Shown here in pieces: positions 45,505 to 53,949 of a DNA stretch of 58,809 nucleotides. The notes below the pieces were generated by a model. That model made no database searches and was not told the origin of the DNA. It saw only the letters and a list, made by a program, of their open reading frames with translations. The DNA lies in NCBI GenBank assembly GCA_021298085.1, contig JAJTDE010000009.1, forward strand, positions 1 through 58,809, in the 5' to 3' direction. Numbering within the stretch: position 1 is the stretch's first letter; each line of letters begins with the position of its first letter. This DNA is from Rubrivivax sp. Its GTDB lineage: Bacteria; Pseudomonadota; Gammaproteobacteria; Burkholderiales; Burkholderiaceae_C. The position numbers and the translations under genes were made by a program.

Positions 45505-46575
45505 ATGCTCACACACCACCGATCTCGCGGCCGCAGGCATGGGCTGCCGCCTGGGCCCGCCCGTGTGCGGGCCGCCCTGCTGGCGCTGGGCCTGGGCCTG
45601 GCTGCGGCACCCGACGCCATGGCCGCGGGGACGCAGACTCAGCTGGCGCCCTCCGAGGCGCTGGGCTGCATGACACCGGTGGGCGCGGCCCGGGCGCCGG
45701 CCTACCCGCCCCAGGCCTATGCGCGCAAGGAACAAGGCACGGTGGCCGTGCAGATGCGCTTCACGCACCCTGATCGCCCGCCCCGGGTCGAGATTCTCGA
45801 ATCCGGCAGGACCACATTCTTGCTGGTCGAGGCGGTCGAAGACCACCTGCGCAATTTCCGGGTGCCGTGTCTGGCCCCCGGCCAGACGGTGACGATCGAA
45901 CAGCAGTTTCGCTTTGTGGCCCACGATGGCCGCGAGGCGGTGCAGTGGACCGAGGCCAAGGACGCGGATGACCTGCGGCGCCGCGAGCTGGTGAAGTGCC
46001 TGGTGCCGGGCTCGCTACCCAACTACCCGTTCTCGGCCCTCAGGTCGAATGCGGAAGGGGTGGTGCCCTTGAGGCTGCGTTTTTCACGGGCCGATGGAGC
46101 GCCTGAGGTCGAGCTGCTGGACAAGACCCCGCATGTGAATCTGGTCGACGCCGCCCGCAGGGCTGCCTTGGGCAGCCGGCTGCCGTGCCTGACGGGCGAG
46201 CCCTTGTCGGTCGACCAGTTCTACATCTTCACGATCGACGGCAACGAACGCCTGGTCCTGAAGGACATGAGCCTGGTGCAGTACCTGAGCGCGGTGCAGG
46301 GCATCCGCGACGCGCAGGTCTACTTCGACTTCAACACCATGAAGTGCCCCTTTGACGTCCGTGTCGAGCTGCAGCAGCCGGCCAGCGACAACCGCATCGG
46401 TGAGCTGGACGGCCCAGTGCCCGAGCGGCAGTTTTTCCTGAGCTGGCTGGCGCGGCAACGCCTGCAGATGCAGCCCCGGCAGCAGAACCGCCTGATGACT
46501 CAGAGCGCGGTGATCACCGTGCCCTGCGGGGTGCTCTCGCTGGGCCCGACGCGGGGCGGCTCAGGTTCCCGCTGA
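45505..46575 (+). CDS. Exported protein with two TonB C-terminal-like repeats
   Basis: Periplasmic protein of 356 residues, function unknown. The signal peptide (VRAALLALGLGLAAAPDAMA) is followed by two repeats that resemble the TonB C-terminal fold. The first, about residues 52-120, has C-x-P ... AYPPQAYARKEQGTVAVQMRF ... VPCL. The second, about 170-235, has CLVPG ... NYPFSALRSNAEGVVPLRLRF ... LPCL. Each is bracketed by cysteines. Without a transmembrane anchor it cannot be a standard TonB. The ATG at 45505 has GGAGG nine bases upstream; the frame is open further upstream but lacks a signal peptide there. Its 3-prime end overlaps the convergent GST gene by 15 bases. Confidence 0.75.
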   Translation: MLTHHRSRGRRHGLPPGPARVRAALLALGLGLAAAPDAMAAGTQTQLAPSEALGCMTPVGAARAPAYPPQAYARKEQGTVAVQMRFTHPDRPPRVEILESGRTTFLLVEAVEDHLRNFRVPCLAPGQTVTIEQQFRFVAHDGREAVQWTEAKDADDLRRRELVKCLVPGSLPNYPFSALRSNAEGVVPLRLRFSRADGAPEVELLDKTPHVNLVDAARRAALGSRLPCLTGEPLSVDQFYIFTIDGNERLVLKDMSLVQYLSAVQGIRDAQVYFDFNTMKCPFDVRVELQQPASDNRIGELDGPVPERQFFLSWLARQRLQMQPRQQNRLMTQSAVITVPCGVLSLGPTRGGSGSR

Positions 46576-47256
46576 CGGCGGCGCGGGGGCCGGCCGTGCG
46601 GCTGCGGCCATCAGCGCCGCGTCGGCCACGAAGGCCGGCCGCTGGGCGAGCCGTTCACGCCACTGCCGCAGGTGCGGCCCGTCGTCCAGGGGCCTGAGCT
46701 TCACCGCGCGCGCAAAGTCCACCGCCACCACGGCGGTGATGTCGGCCACGCTGAAGGCCGCCCCGGCCACAAAGGGCTGTTGCGCCAGCTGCGCATCCAG
46801 CGCCGCAAAGAAATGCTGGGCGCGCTGGCGCCCGCGCTCGGCCAGTGCCGGAATCTGTGCATAGTCCACCGGCCCCGGCAGGGCCCGGTTGGCCATTGCG
46901 GGTGAGCCGTTGCGCAGCGCCTCGGCCACGCCCATCAGCCCTTCCCACTCGGCGCGGCTGTGCCAGTGGGCGACCGCGGCCTTGTCGCCCGGGCTGTGGC
47001 CCAGCAGCGCGGGTTCGGGAAAGCGCGCCTCCACCCAGGCGATGATGGACGCGTTGTCGGTCAGCGTCAGGCCATCGTCGGCCAGCAGCACGGGCACGGT
47101 GCAGTGCGGGTTGATGGCGCGAAAGGCCGGGCTGAACTGCTCGCCCTGCCGCAGGTCCACGGCAACGGTCTCATGGGCCACGCCCTTTTCGGCCAGCAGC
47201 AGCCGGGCCCGGCGCGGGCTGGGGGCGGTGGCACAGTCGTAGAGGGTCAGGGCCAT
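46561..47256 (-). CDS. Glutathione S-transferase family protein
   Basis: Cytoplasmic GST of 231 residues. The N-terminal thioredoxin-fold domain reads MALTLYDCATAPSPRRARLLLAEKG with the cis-Pro motif CTVPVLL and the glutathione-binding TDNASIIAWVE. The C-terminal helical domain has the N-capping FSVADITAVVAVDFA. A Ser or Cys near residue 8-13 would be the active residue. Substrate unknown. It lies 18 bases downstream of the YghU-type gene on the same strand and is likely co-transcribed. Confidence 0.9.
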   Translation of the reverse strand: MALTLYDCATAPSPRRARLLLAEKGVAHETVAVDLRQGEQFSPAFRAINPHCTVPVLLADDGLTLTDNASIIAWVEARFPEPALLGHSPGDKAAVAHWHSRAEWEGLMGVAEALRNGSPAMANRALPGPVDYAQIPALAERGRQRAQHFFAALDAQLAQQPFVAGAAFSVADITAVVAVDFARAVKLRPLDDGPHLRQWRERLAQRPAFVADAALMAAAARPAPAPPSAGT

Positions 47257-47274
47257 GGTGTCATGCAGCCCTGC

Positions 47275-48147
47275 TCACGCAGAGGCCCCCGGCAGCGTGT
47301 CGAAGTCACTCGCGGCGTGGCGCTCGCGCAGGATGTTTTCCGGCGCGCCGCTGGTGCGGTTGACCTTGCGCCCGCGCTGCACGGCCGGGCGCTGCGCGAT
47401 GGCGTCGGCCCAACGGATGACGTGTTCATAGGTGTGCACCGCCAGGAACTCACCCGCGTTGTAGCTCTGGCCCTTCACCATCGAGCCATACCAGGGCCAG
47501 ATGGCGATGTCGGCGATGCTGTAGGTGTCACCGCCCACAAAGGCGGTGTCGGCCAGGCGGCGGTTCAGCACGTCGAGCTGGCGCTTGGTCTCCATCGCGA
47601 AGCGGTCGATGGCGTATTCGATCTTGAACGGTGCATAGGCGTAAAAGTGTCCAAAACCCCCGCCCACGTACGGCGCGCTGCCCATCTGCCAGAACAGCCA
47701 GTTCAGCACCTCGGTGCGCTGCGGCCCGCTGGCGGGCAGGAAGGCCCCAAACTTTTCCGCCAGGTACAGCAGGATCGCGCCCGACTCGAACACCCGCACG
47801 GGTTCCGGGCCGCTGCGGTCCATCAGCGCCGGGATCTTGGAGTTGGGGTTGATGTCGACAAAGTCGCTGCCGAACTGGTCGCCCTGGCCGATGTTGATCA
47901 GCCAGGCGTCGTACTCGGCGCCCGTGTGGCCCAGCGCCAGCAGTTCCTCCAGCAGGATGGTGACTTTCTGGCCGTTGGGGGTGCCCATCGAATACAGCTG
48001 CAGCGGGTGCTGGCCGACGGGCAGTGTCGTGCTGTGCGTGGCGCCGGCGATGGGCCGGTTGATGCTCGCAAAGGTGCCGCCGCTGGGCTTGTTCCAGGTC
48101 CAGACAGCGGGTGGGGTGTAGGCTTCGGGGGAGGTGTCTTCGCTCAT
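47275..48147 (-). CDS. yghU: Glutathione-dependent disulfide-bond oxidoreductase YghU
   Basis: Nu-class glutathione transferase of 290 residues, nearly the same length as E. coli YghU (288), which reduces disulfides and organic hydroperoxides with two bound glutathiones. The family-specific N-terminus YTPPAVWTWNKPSGGTFASI and HPLQLYSMGTPNGQKVTILLEELL are present, as are DINPNSKIPALMDRSG and the MGSAPYVGGGFGHFYAYAP loop. TACAGT (48159-48154, minus strand) ends six bases before the ATG without a Shine-Dalgarno sequence, another leaderless candidate. Confidence 0.92.
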   Translation of the reverse strand: MSEDTSPEAYTPPAVWTWNKPSGGTFASINRPIAGATHSTTLPVGQHPLQLYSMGTPNGQKVTILLEELLALGHTGAEYDAWLINIGQGDQFGSDFVDINPNSKIPALMDRSGPEPVRVFESGAILLYLAEKFGAFLPASGPQRTEVLNWLFWQMGSAPYVGGGFGHFYAYAPFKIEYAIDRFAMETKRQLDVLNRRLADTAFVGGDTYSIADIAIWPWYGSMVKGQSYNAGEFLAVHTYEHVIRWADAIAQRPAVQRGRKVNRTSGAPENILRERHAASDFDTLPGASA

Positions 48148-48153
48148 GGGTTG

Positions 48154-48159
48154 ACTGTA
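48154..48159 (-). promoter_or_regulatory. -10-like hexamer before yghU
   Basis: TACAGT on the minus strand, six bases before the yghU ATG, no Shine-Dalgarno sequence. Confidence 0.4.
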
Positions 48160-48198
48160 GCGCCGACGCCCGCGTGACGCAGCCAGGAGGACGACAGC

Positions 48199-48819
48199 AT
48201 GGAATCACTGGGAACCACCGAGCTGATGGCCATTGCCGCGGCGCTGGGCTGGGCCAGCGGCATGCGGCTGTACGCCGTGGTCTTTCTCACCGGCCTGGCC
48301 GGTGTGCTGGGCTGGGTGCCGCTGCCCGAGGGCCTGAAGCTGCTGGAGCACCCGGTGGTGCTGGGGGCGTCGGGCCTGCTGCTGGCGGTGGAGTTCTTTG
48401 CCGACAAGGTGCCTGGCCTGGATTCGGTCTGGGACGCCATCCACACCTTCTTGCGGGTGCCCGCAGGCGCGGCACTGGCCGCCGGCGTGTTTGGCGGTGA
48501 TCAGCACACATGGGCCATGGTGGCGGCGTTGGCCGGCGGTACGCTGGCAGCCACCAGCCATGTCGCCAAGGCCACCACCCGCGCGGCGGTCAACACCTCG
48601 CCAGAGCCCTTTTCCAACGTCGGAATGTCGTTGCTGGGGGATGCCGCCGTGCCTGCGCTGCTGTGGCTGTCCTGGAGCGACCCGACGCTGTTCTTTGTGG
48701 TGCTGGCCGTCCTGGTGGTGGTGGCGCTGGCGCTGACGGTGCTGCTGTTCAGGTTTCTCCGCGGCCTGGTGCGGCGCCTGCGAGGGGGATGGTCCCTGGC
48801 GCGGCCGGCGGCGGGTTGA
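48199..48819 (+). CDS. DUF4126 membrane protein
   Basis: Integral membrane protein of 206 residues with about five hydrophobic helices, function unknown. Conserved-looking DUF4126 segments are GWASGMRLYAVVFLTGLAG, EFFADKVPGLDSVWDAIHTFLRVPAGAALAAG and ATTRAAVNTSPEPFSNVG. A strong AGGAGGA ribosome-binding site precedes the ATG. The last 71 bases overlap the convergent VanZ-like gene. Confidence 0.85.
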   Translation: MESLGTTELMAIAAALGWASGMRLYAVVFLTGLAGVLGWVPLPEGLKLLEHPVVLGASGLLLAVEFFADKVPGLDSVWDAIHTFLRVPAGAALAAGVFGGDQHTWAMVAALAGGTLAATSHVAKATTRAAVNTSPEPFSNVGMSLLGDAAVPALLWLSWSDPTLFFVVLAVLVVVALALTVLLFRFLRGLVRRLRGGWSLARPAAG

Positions 48820-50074
48820 GCCGGGGCTGCCACCAGCCGCGGCGGGCGGCCACGTGCAGCAGCCACGCACACAGGGTCGGCAGCAGGACCAGCGTCACAT
48901 CGGCCTGCTGGCCAGGCCAGTGCCGATGCGCCCACTCCAGCAGGGCCAGCGCGAATGTCAGCCCCAACCACAGCGGCCACGGGCGTGCACCCAGGCGCAG
49001 CGCGGCCGCCGCCAGCGCAGTGATCCACCAGGCCCACACCAGCAGCCCCAGGGAATAGGCCACCCGCTGGTGGCCCAGCACGGCCACAAAGGGCCACCAT
49101 TGCGCGGGCTTGGCCTCGCCACCCAGGCCCAGCCCGCGCAGGGCGTCGCTGGCCATGGCCGCCAGGCACACACCCACCAGCAGCACCATCGCCTGGCGTT
49201 CACGCAGGGCCCAGGCCATCATGCCGGCCACCAGGCCCAGGCTCCAGCCCACGGTGTTGGCCACCATGCTGGCCGGCAGCGTGTAGGAAAACACCAGCTT
49301 GCCCAGCCAGCCGGCCAGCACCACCAGCAGCAGCACCGCAGCCCGGCCCGGCAGCGCCCGCAGGGCCTGCGCCAGGATGAACACCCCCGCTGCCTGCCAC
49401 CAGGCGTCGGGCAGGCTCAGGCGGTTGAAGTTCCAGAGCTGCCGCCAGGTCACCGCCATCCACCAGCCGCTGATGCCGGGCAGCAGCGGCCACCAGGCCA
49501 TGGCCAGCCAGAAACCCGCCGCTGCATAGGCGCCGAGATGGGCTGAATGCAGCCGGGCCCGCAGCCAGCGCAGGCAGGCGGGCACCAGCCCTGTCAGCCC
49601 GAACCCCAGCACCAGCCCCACGGTGTTCCACCACGCATCCGACAGTGCCGGGCTGCGGCCAGGAATGGCCAGTTGCGCCACCTGCAGCAGCAGGCCCAGC
49701 ACGGCGCCGCCCAGCCCGAAGACCAGCCAGCGCCACGGCCATGGCCGGGCGCGTTGCCACCAGGCGCCCAGGGCCGACAGCGGGATGAACAGCAGCACGT
49801 TGCCGATGAGGTCTCCGCGGCCACTGGCCAGGCTCTCCCAGCCCGTGGGTACCAGCAGCCACTGCAGGGCCGGGCCCCAGGCCGGCGGCGGCTGCCAGCG
49901 CCAGGGGTAGAGCGAGCCGTGGACGATGATGGCCAGGCTCAGCAGGGTCAGCGCCATCGCCAGGCGTTGCAGGGAGGCCTCCGGAGCGGGTGCGCCGCCA
50001 GCGGGCCCCGCTGCGCCTGGAGGGGTCATCGGGCGGCTTGCGGTGGCGGGCTGAGTGGGGGTCGGTCCCGGCAT
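48749..50074 (-). CDS. VanZ-like membrane protein
   Basis: Polytopic membrane protein of 441 residues. The VanZ-type signature DLIGNVLLFIPLSALG and SDAWWNTVGLVLGFGLTG lies at about residues 85-165. The C-terminal half adds further helices, making it roughly twice the length of a minimal VanZ domain. Function unknown; VanZ in Enterococcus gives teicoplanin resistance, but most relatives are not resistance genes. The ATG at 50074 directly follows the malQ stop, implying co-transcription with the glycogen genes. Downstream Met codons (for example 50029) are alternative starts. It ends inside the DUF4126 gene on the opposite strand. Confidence 0.75.
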   Translation of the reverse strand: MPGPTPTQPATASRPMTPPGAAGPAGGAPAPEASLQRLAMALTLLSLAIIVHGSLYPWRWQPPPAWGPALQWLLVPTGWESLASGRGDLIGNVLLFIPLSALGAWWQRARPWPWRWLVFGLGGAVLGLLLQVAQLAIPGRSPALSDAWWNTVGLVLGFGLTGLVPACLRWLRARLHSAHLGAYAAAGFWLAMAWWPLLPGISGWWMAVTWRQLWNFNRLSLPDAWWQAAGVFILAQALRALPGRAAVLLLVVLAGWLGKLVFSYTLPASMVANTVGWSLGLVAGMMAWALRERQAMVLLVGVCLAAMASDALRGLGLGGEAKPAQWWPFVAVLGHQRVAYSLGLLVWAWWITALAAAALRLGARPWPLWLGLTFALALLEWAHRHWPGQQADVTLVLLPTLCAWLLHVAARRGWWQPRLNPPPAAPGTIPLAGAAPGRGET

Positions 50075-51622
50075 TCAGTAGCGCGGCGGCTCGGCCTTCT
50101 TGGGCACGGGCACGCCCAGCAGTTCAAACGCGCCGCGGCCGCTGGCCGCCGTCAGCAGGCCCAGCACGCGGCCGGGTTCGTGGCCCACCTGGGGCCACTC
50201 GAAGCGCCAGGCCCAGTTGCTGCCACCCAGGGTGCCTGGGGTGTTCATGCGGTGTTCACTGCCCAGCCCCAGCACGTCCTGCATCGGGAAGATGGCCAGG
50301 TTGCCCACGGAATTCAGGGCCGCCCGGATCATGGCCCAGTGCACATCGTGTTCGCCGCAGGCCAGGTAAGTGCCGCAGTACTTGCGCTCGGCTTCCTTGG
50401 CGTGGTGCCACCAGCCCCGCGCGGTGTCGTTGTCGTGGGTGCCGGTGTAGACCACGACATTGGGCGTGTAGTTGTGGGGCAGGAATTCGTGTTCGCCATC
50501 GCCGCCAAACGCAAACTGCAGGATCTTCATGCCGGGGTAGTTCAGCGCCTGGCGCAGCTCGTGCACGTCGTCGGTGATGAAGCCCAGGTCTTCGGCGACG
50601 ATGGGCAGCTCGCCCAGCGCCGCGGCAATGGCGTCGAACAGCGGCTTGCCCGGGCCCTTGAGCCAGCGGCCTTCCTGCGCTGTGGGGCTGCTGGCCGGGA
50701 TCTCCCAGTAGCCGGCAAAACCGCGGAAGTGGTCGATGCGGAAGGCGTCGGCCTGGTGCAGCATGCGCTTGACGCGGGCGGCCCACCAGGCAAAACCTTC
50801 ATGGGCCATCGTGTCCCAGCGGTAGAGCGGGTTGCCCCAGCGCTGGCCCAGCGGGCCCATGTCATCGGGCGGAACCCCGGCCACCACGGTGGGCTGGAAG
50901 TGCTCGTCGAGCAGGTACAGGTCAGGGCGCGCCCAGCAGTCGGCGCTGTGGTGGGCGATGAAGATCGGCAGGTCGCCCATGATGGCGATGCCGCGCTCGT
51001 TGCAGTAGCGCTTCAGCGCCGTGCACTGGGTGTCAAAGCACCACTGCACAAAACACCAGAACTGCATCTCGCGGGCGTGCAGCTGGCGGGCGGCCAGCAG
51101 GGCCTGCGTGTCACGGCGGGCCAGGGCCGGGTCCCAGTCCCACCAGGCGCGGCCCTGGTGGGCGGTCTCCAGGGCCATGAACATCGCGTAGTCGTCCAGC
51201 CACGAGGCCTCGCGTTCGCACCAGCTCTCAAAGGCCTGGTGCTCGGCCGGCGTGGCCTTGGCCTCGAAGCCGGCGGCGGCCGCGCGCAGCTGCAGCAGGC
51301 GCCAGGGCACCACACGGGCAAAGTCGGTGCGCTGGGCCTCAAAGCCGGGCTCGGGCAGTACCGGGGGCTGCAGCCAGCCGGCCTCGACCAGCGGCTCCAG
51401 CGCCACCATCAGCGGGCTGCCGGCAAAGGCACTCACGCTCTGGTAGGGCGAGTCACCGGGGCCGATGGGCGTGGTGGGCAGCCATTGCCAGATGCGCTGG
51501 CCGCAGCCCTGCAGCCAATCGGCAAAGTGGTAGGCCGCAGGGCCGAAATCGCCCACGCCGTGGGGGCCGGGCAAGGAGGTGATGTGCAGCAGGATGCCGC
51601 TGGCGCGTTGGTGCAGGTTCAT
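50075..51622 (-). CDS. malQ: 4-alpha-glucanotransferase (amylomaltase)
   Basis: Cytoplasmic GH77 enzyme of 515 residues that transfers maltodextrin segments between chains and releases glucose. It is the compact bacterial/plant type (about 500 residues), unlike the 694-residue E. coli MalQ. Signatures are RASGILLHITSLPGPHGVGDFG, PIGPGDSPYQ, FRIDHFRGFAGYWEIP with the catalytic Asp, PIVAEDLGFI with the acid/base Glu, and TGTHDNDTARGWW. The ATG at 51622 begins the conserved MNLHQRASGILLH; an in-frame GTG at 51658 is less likely. It is the third gene of glgB-glgX-malQ. Confidence 0.94.
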   Translation of the reverse strand: MNLHQRASGILLHITSLPGPHGVGDFGPAAYHFADWLQGCGQRIWQWLPTTPIGPGDSPYQSVSAFAGSPLMVALEPLVEAGWLQPPVLPEPGFEAQRTDFARVVPWRLLQLRAAAAGFEAKATPAEHQAFESWCEREASWLDDYAMFMALETAHQGRAWWDWDPALARRDTQALLAARQLHAREMQFWCFVQWCFDTQCTALKRYCNERGIAIMGDLPIFIAHHSADCWARPDLYLLDEHFQPTVVAGVPPDDMGPLGQRWGNPLYRWDTMAHEGFAWWAARVKRMLHQADAFRIDHFRGFAGYWEIPASSPTAQEGRWLKGPGKPLFDAIAAALGELPIVAEDLGFITDDVHELRQALNYPGMKILQFAFGGDGEHEFLPHNYTPNVVVYTGTHDNDTARGWWHHAKEAERKYCGTYLACGEHDVHWAMIRAALNSVGNLAIFPMQDVLGLGSEHRMNTPGTLGGSNWAWRFEWPQVGHEPGRVLGLLTAASGRGAFELLGVPVPKKAEPPRY

Positions 51623-51719
51623 GGGGCAGCGCGGGTGGGGTGCTGAAAGGGGTGTCACGCGGGGTGACGGTGAAACAGGGGTGGAGGCGGGTGGTGCGTG
51701 CAGGTGGCTCAGAACGGGT

Positions 51720-53918
51720 TCAGGCTTGGCTCAGCCGCAGCACGGCCAGCGAGTGCGCCGCCAGCAGCCAGTGGCTCTGCACGGTGGTGCCGCGCAGCTC
51801 GGGCTGCGCGGTGTCCAGCGCCAGGAACCAGTGTCCTTCGGGCAGCACAAACGGCTGCGCGGTGGGCCCCGGGTTGAAGGCGATGAACAGCGCGGCGGTG
51901 GCCGGGGTGGCGAGCTTGGAGTCGGCGCCGACGTTGGCCCCTGGGTTGCTGTCGGGCGCTGCCGGCGGGCTGGCCAACCCCGGCACCGGCACCAGCTGCG
52001 GTGCATCGATGCGGCAAGCCAGCGGCAGCGGCCGCGCCTCATGCCAAGCGGCGTCGCTCAGCGAGTGACCGTCGGGCTTGCACCAACGCATCGCGGGTTC
52101 GCCGCGTTCGCGCGCGGCCTCGCCCGAGGCGCTGTACCAGCGGGCATGGCGCAGCAGCGGTTCGGCCCTCCGCAGCGTCGCCACCTCGCCCACAAAGTCG
52201 GTGAACTCGGTGTCGGCCGTGTCCCAGGCCTGCCAGCTGGTGGCGTTGTCCTGGTTCCAGGCGTTGTTGTTGCCGCCTTGGGTCCTCAGCTGCTCGTCAC
52301 CCGCGTTGATCATCGGGGTGCCCTGGGCCAGCAGCAGGGTGGCCATCAGGGCGCGGCGCACGCGCAGGCGCCGCACGGCCACGCTGGGGTCGGTGCCAGG
52401 CCCGGCCGGGCCTTCCGGGCCGAAGGTGGCGCAGGCCTCGTTGTCGCGGCCGTCGGCGTTCTGTTCGCCGTTGGCGTGGTTGTGCTTGCGTGCATAACTG
52501 GTGAAATCTGCCAACGTGAAGCCGTCGTGGGCGGCGATGAAGTTGATGCTGGCAGTGGGGCGCCGGTGGCCGTGGTGGAACAGGTCGTCGGAGGCCGTGA
52601 AGCGCCGCGCCAGCTCGCCGCGCGAGGCGCCCAGGCCCAGCCAGTAGTGGCGGACGGTGTCGCGGAAGCGGTCGTTCCACTCCAGCCAGCGGTTGGGGAA
52701 GCGGCCCACCTGGTAGCCGTCGGGGCCGCTGTCCCAGGCCTCGGCGATCAGGCGCGTGCGGGCCAGCACCGGGTCTTGCGCGGCCGCGGCCAGCAGCGCG
52801 GCGCGGGGGTCGAAGTGGGGTGCGCGGTGGCTATCGCCGCGCCCCAGCACCGGGGCAAGGTCGAAGCGGAAGCCGTCCACGCCCATGGCCTTGGCCCACC
52901 AGCGCAGCGAGTCCAGCACAAACTGCGCCACGCGCGGGTGGGCGGTGTTCAGCGTGTTGCCGCAGCCTGTCCAGTTGAGGCTGCGGCCGTGGTGGTCAAG
53001 CCGGTACCAGCTGGCCTGGTCCAGCCCGCGGAAGCTCAGCGAGGCGCCCCGCTCGTCACCCTCGGCCGTGTGGTTGTAGACCACGTCCAGCAGCACCTCG
53101 ATGCCGTGGTGGTGCAGCGTAGCCACCATGCGGCGGAACTCGTCGTTCACCGACGCCGGGTCGTGCGGGTGCAGCGCAAAGCGCGGGTCAGGGCAGAAGA
53201 AGCCCAGCGTGTTGTAGCCCCAGTGGTTGACCAGGCCCTTGGGGGCCAGGAAGGGCTCGTCCAGGTGGTAGTGGACGGGCAGCAGCTCGATGGCCGTCAC
53301 CCCCAGCCGCTTGAAGTGGGCCACGGCGGCGGGGTGGGCCAGTGCCGAGTAGGTGCCGCGCAGCACGGCGGGGATGTCGGGGTTCAGCTGCGAGAAGCTC
53401 TTGACGTGCACCTCGTAGATGACCAGGTCGCGCTCGGCATGGCGCGGTGCGTTGTGCCAGCCGGCGGCCGTCTGGGGTGGCGCCGAGACCCGCGCCTTCA
53501 GCGCCAGGCTGGCGTTGTCGCGCCCATCGGGTTGGCCGCCAGCGGTGGCGGCCTGGTGCTCGGGGCGCCAGGCATGGCGGCCGATGATTTCGGTGGCGCA
53601 GGGGTCCAGCAGCAGCTTGTGCGGGTTGAAGCGGTGGCCGGCATCCGGTGCCCATGGGCCGTGCGCGCGCAGGCCGTACACCAGCCCGGGGCCGGCGCCG
53701 GGCAGAAAGCCGCTCCACAGGCCATCGTGGGGCCCGTGCAGCCGCCAGCGCTGGCGTTCCTGCAGGCCCTCGGCGTCGAAGGTGCAGACGTCGATGGCGC
53801 TGGCGTGCTCGGAGAAGACGCAGAAATTGACACCGCCGTCGCGCGCACGGGCGCCCATCGGTGCCTCGCGGCCTTCGGCCATGAAGGCCGCGGCGGGGGT
53901 GGTGAGGGGACTGAGCAT
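51720..53918 (-). CDS. glgX: Glycogen debranching enzyme GlgX
   Basis: Isoamylase-type GH13 enzyme of 732 residues that hydrolyses short alpha-1,6 branches of phosphorylase-trimmed glycogen in the cytoplasm. The N-terminal CBM48 (ARDGGVNFCVFSEHASAIDVC) is followed by the barrel with VHVKSFSQLNPDIP, DVVYNHTAEGDERGA, GFRFDLAPVLGR (nucleophile Asp), RLIAEAWDSGPDGYQVG (Glu) and AAHDGFTL. No signal peptide. Longer than E. coli GlgX (657). It starts 31 bases after the glgB stop in a shared operon. Confidence 0.94.
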   Translation of the reverse strand: MLSPLTTPAAAFMAEGREAPMGARARDGGVNFCVFSEHASAIDVCTFDAEGLQERQRWRLHGPHDGLWSGFLPGAGPGLVYGLRAHGPWAPDAGHRFNPHKLLLDPCATEIIGRHAWRPEHQAATAGGQPDGRDNASLALKARVSAPPQTAAGWHNAPRHAERDLVIYEVHVKSFSQLNPDIPAVLRGTYSALAHPAAVAHFKRLGVTAIELLPVHYHLDEPFLAPKGLVNHWGYNTLGFFCPDPRFALHPHDPASVNDEFRRMVATLHHHGIEVLLDVVYNHTAEGDERGASLSFRGLDQASWYRLDHHGRSLNWTGCGNTLNTAHPRVAQFVLDSLRWWAKAMGVDGFRFDLAPVLGRGDSHRAPHFDPRAALLAAAAQDPVLARTRLIAEAWDSGPDGYQVGRFPNRWLEWNDRFRDTVRHYWLGLGASRGELARRFTASDDLFHHGHRRPTASINFIAAHDGFTLADFTSYARKHNHANGEQNADGRDNEACATFGPEGPAGPGTDPSVAVRRLRVRRALMATLLLAQGTPMINAGDEQLRTQGGNNNAWNQDNATSWQAWDTADTEFTDFVGEVATLRRAEPLLRHARWYSASGEAARERGEPAMRWCKPDGHSLSDAAWHEARPLPLACRIDAPQLVPVPGLASPPAAPDSNPGANVGADSKLATPATAALFIAFNPGPTAQPFVLPEGHWFLALDTAQPELRGTTVQSHWLLAAHSLAVLRLSQA

Positions 53919-53949
53919 GGTCGTTGTCGGGCTGCGGTGTCCTCGGCCG

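Noticed and set aside
48749-50074. VanZ-like gene as a glycopeptide-resistance gene
   Set aside because: Only the VanZ fold is present, with no vanHAX genes; most VanZ-domain proteins have no role in resistance.
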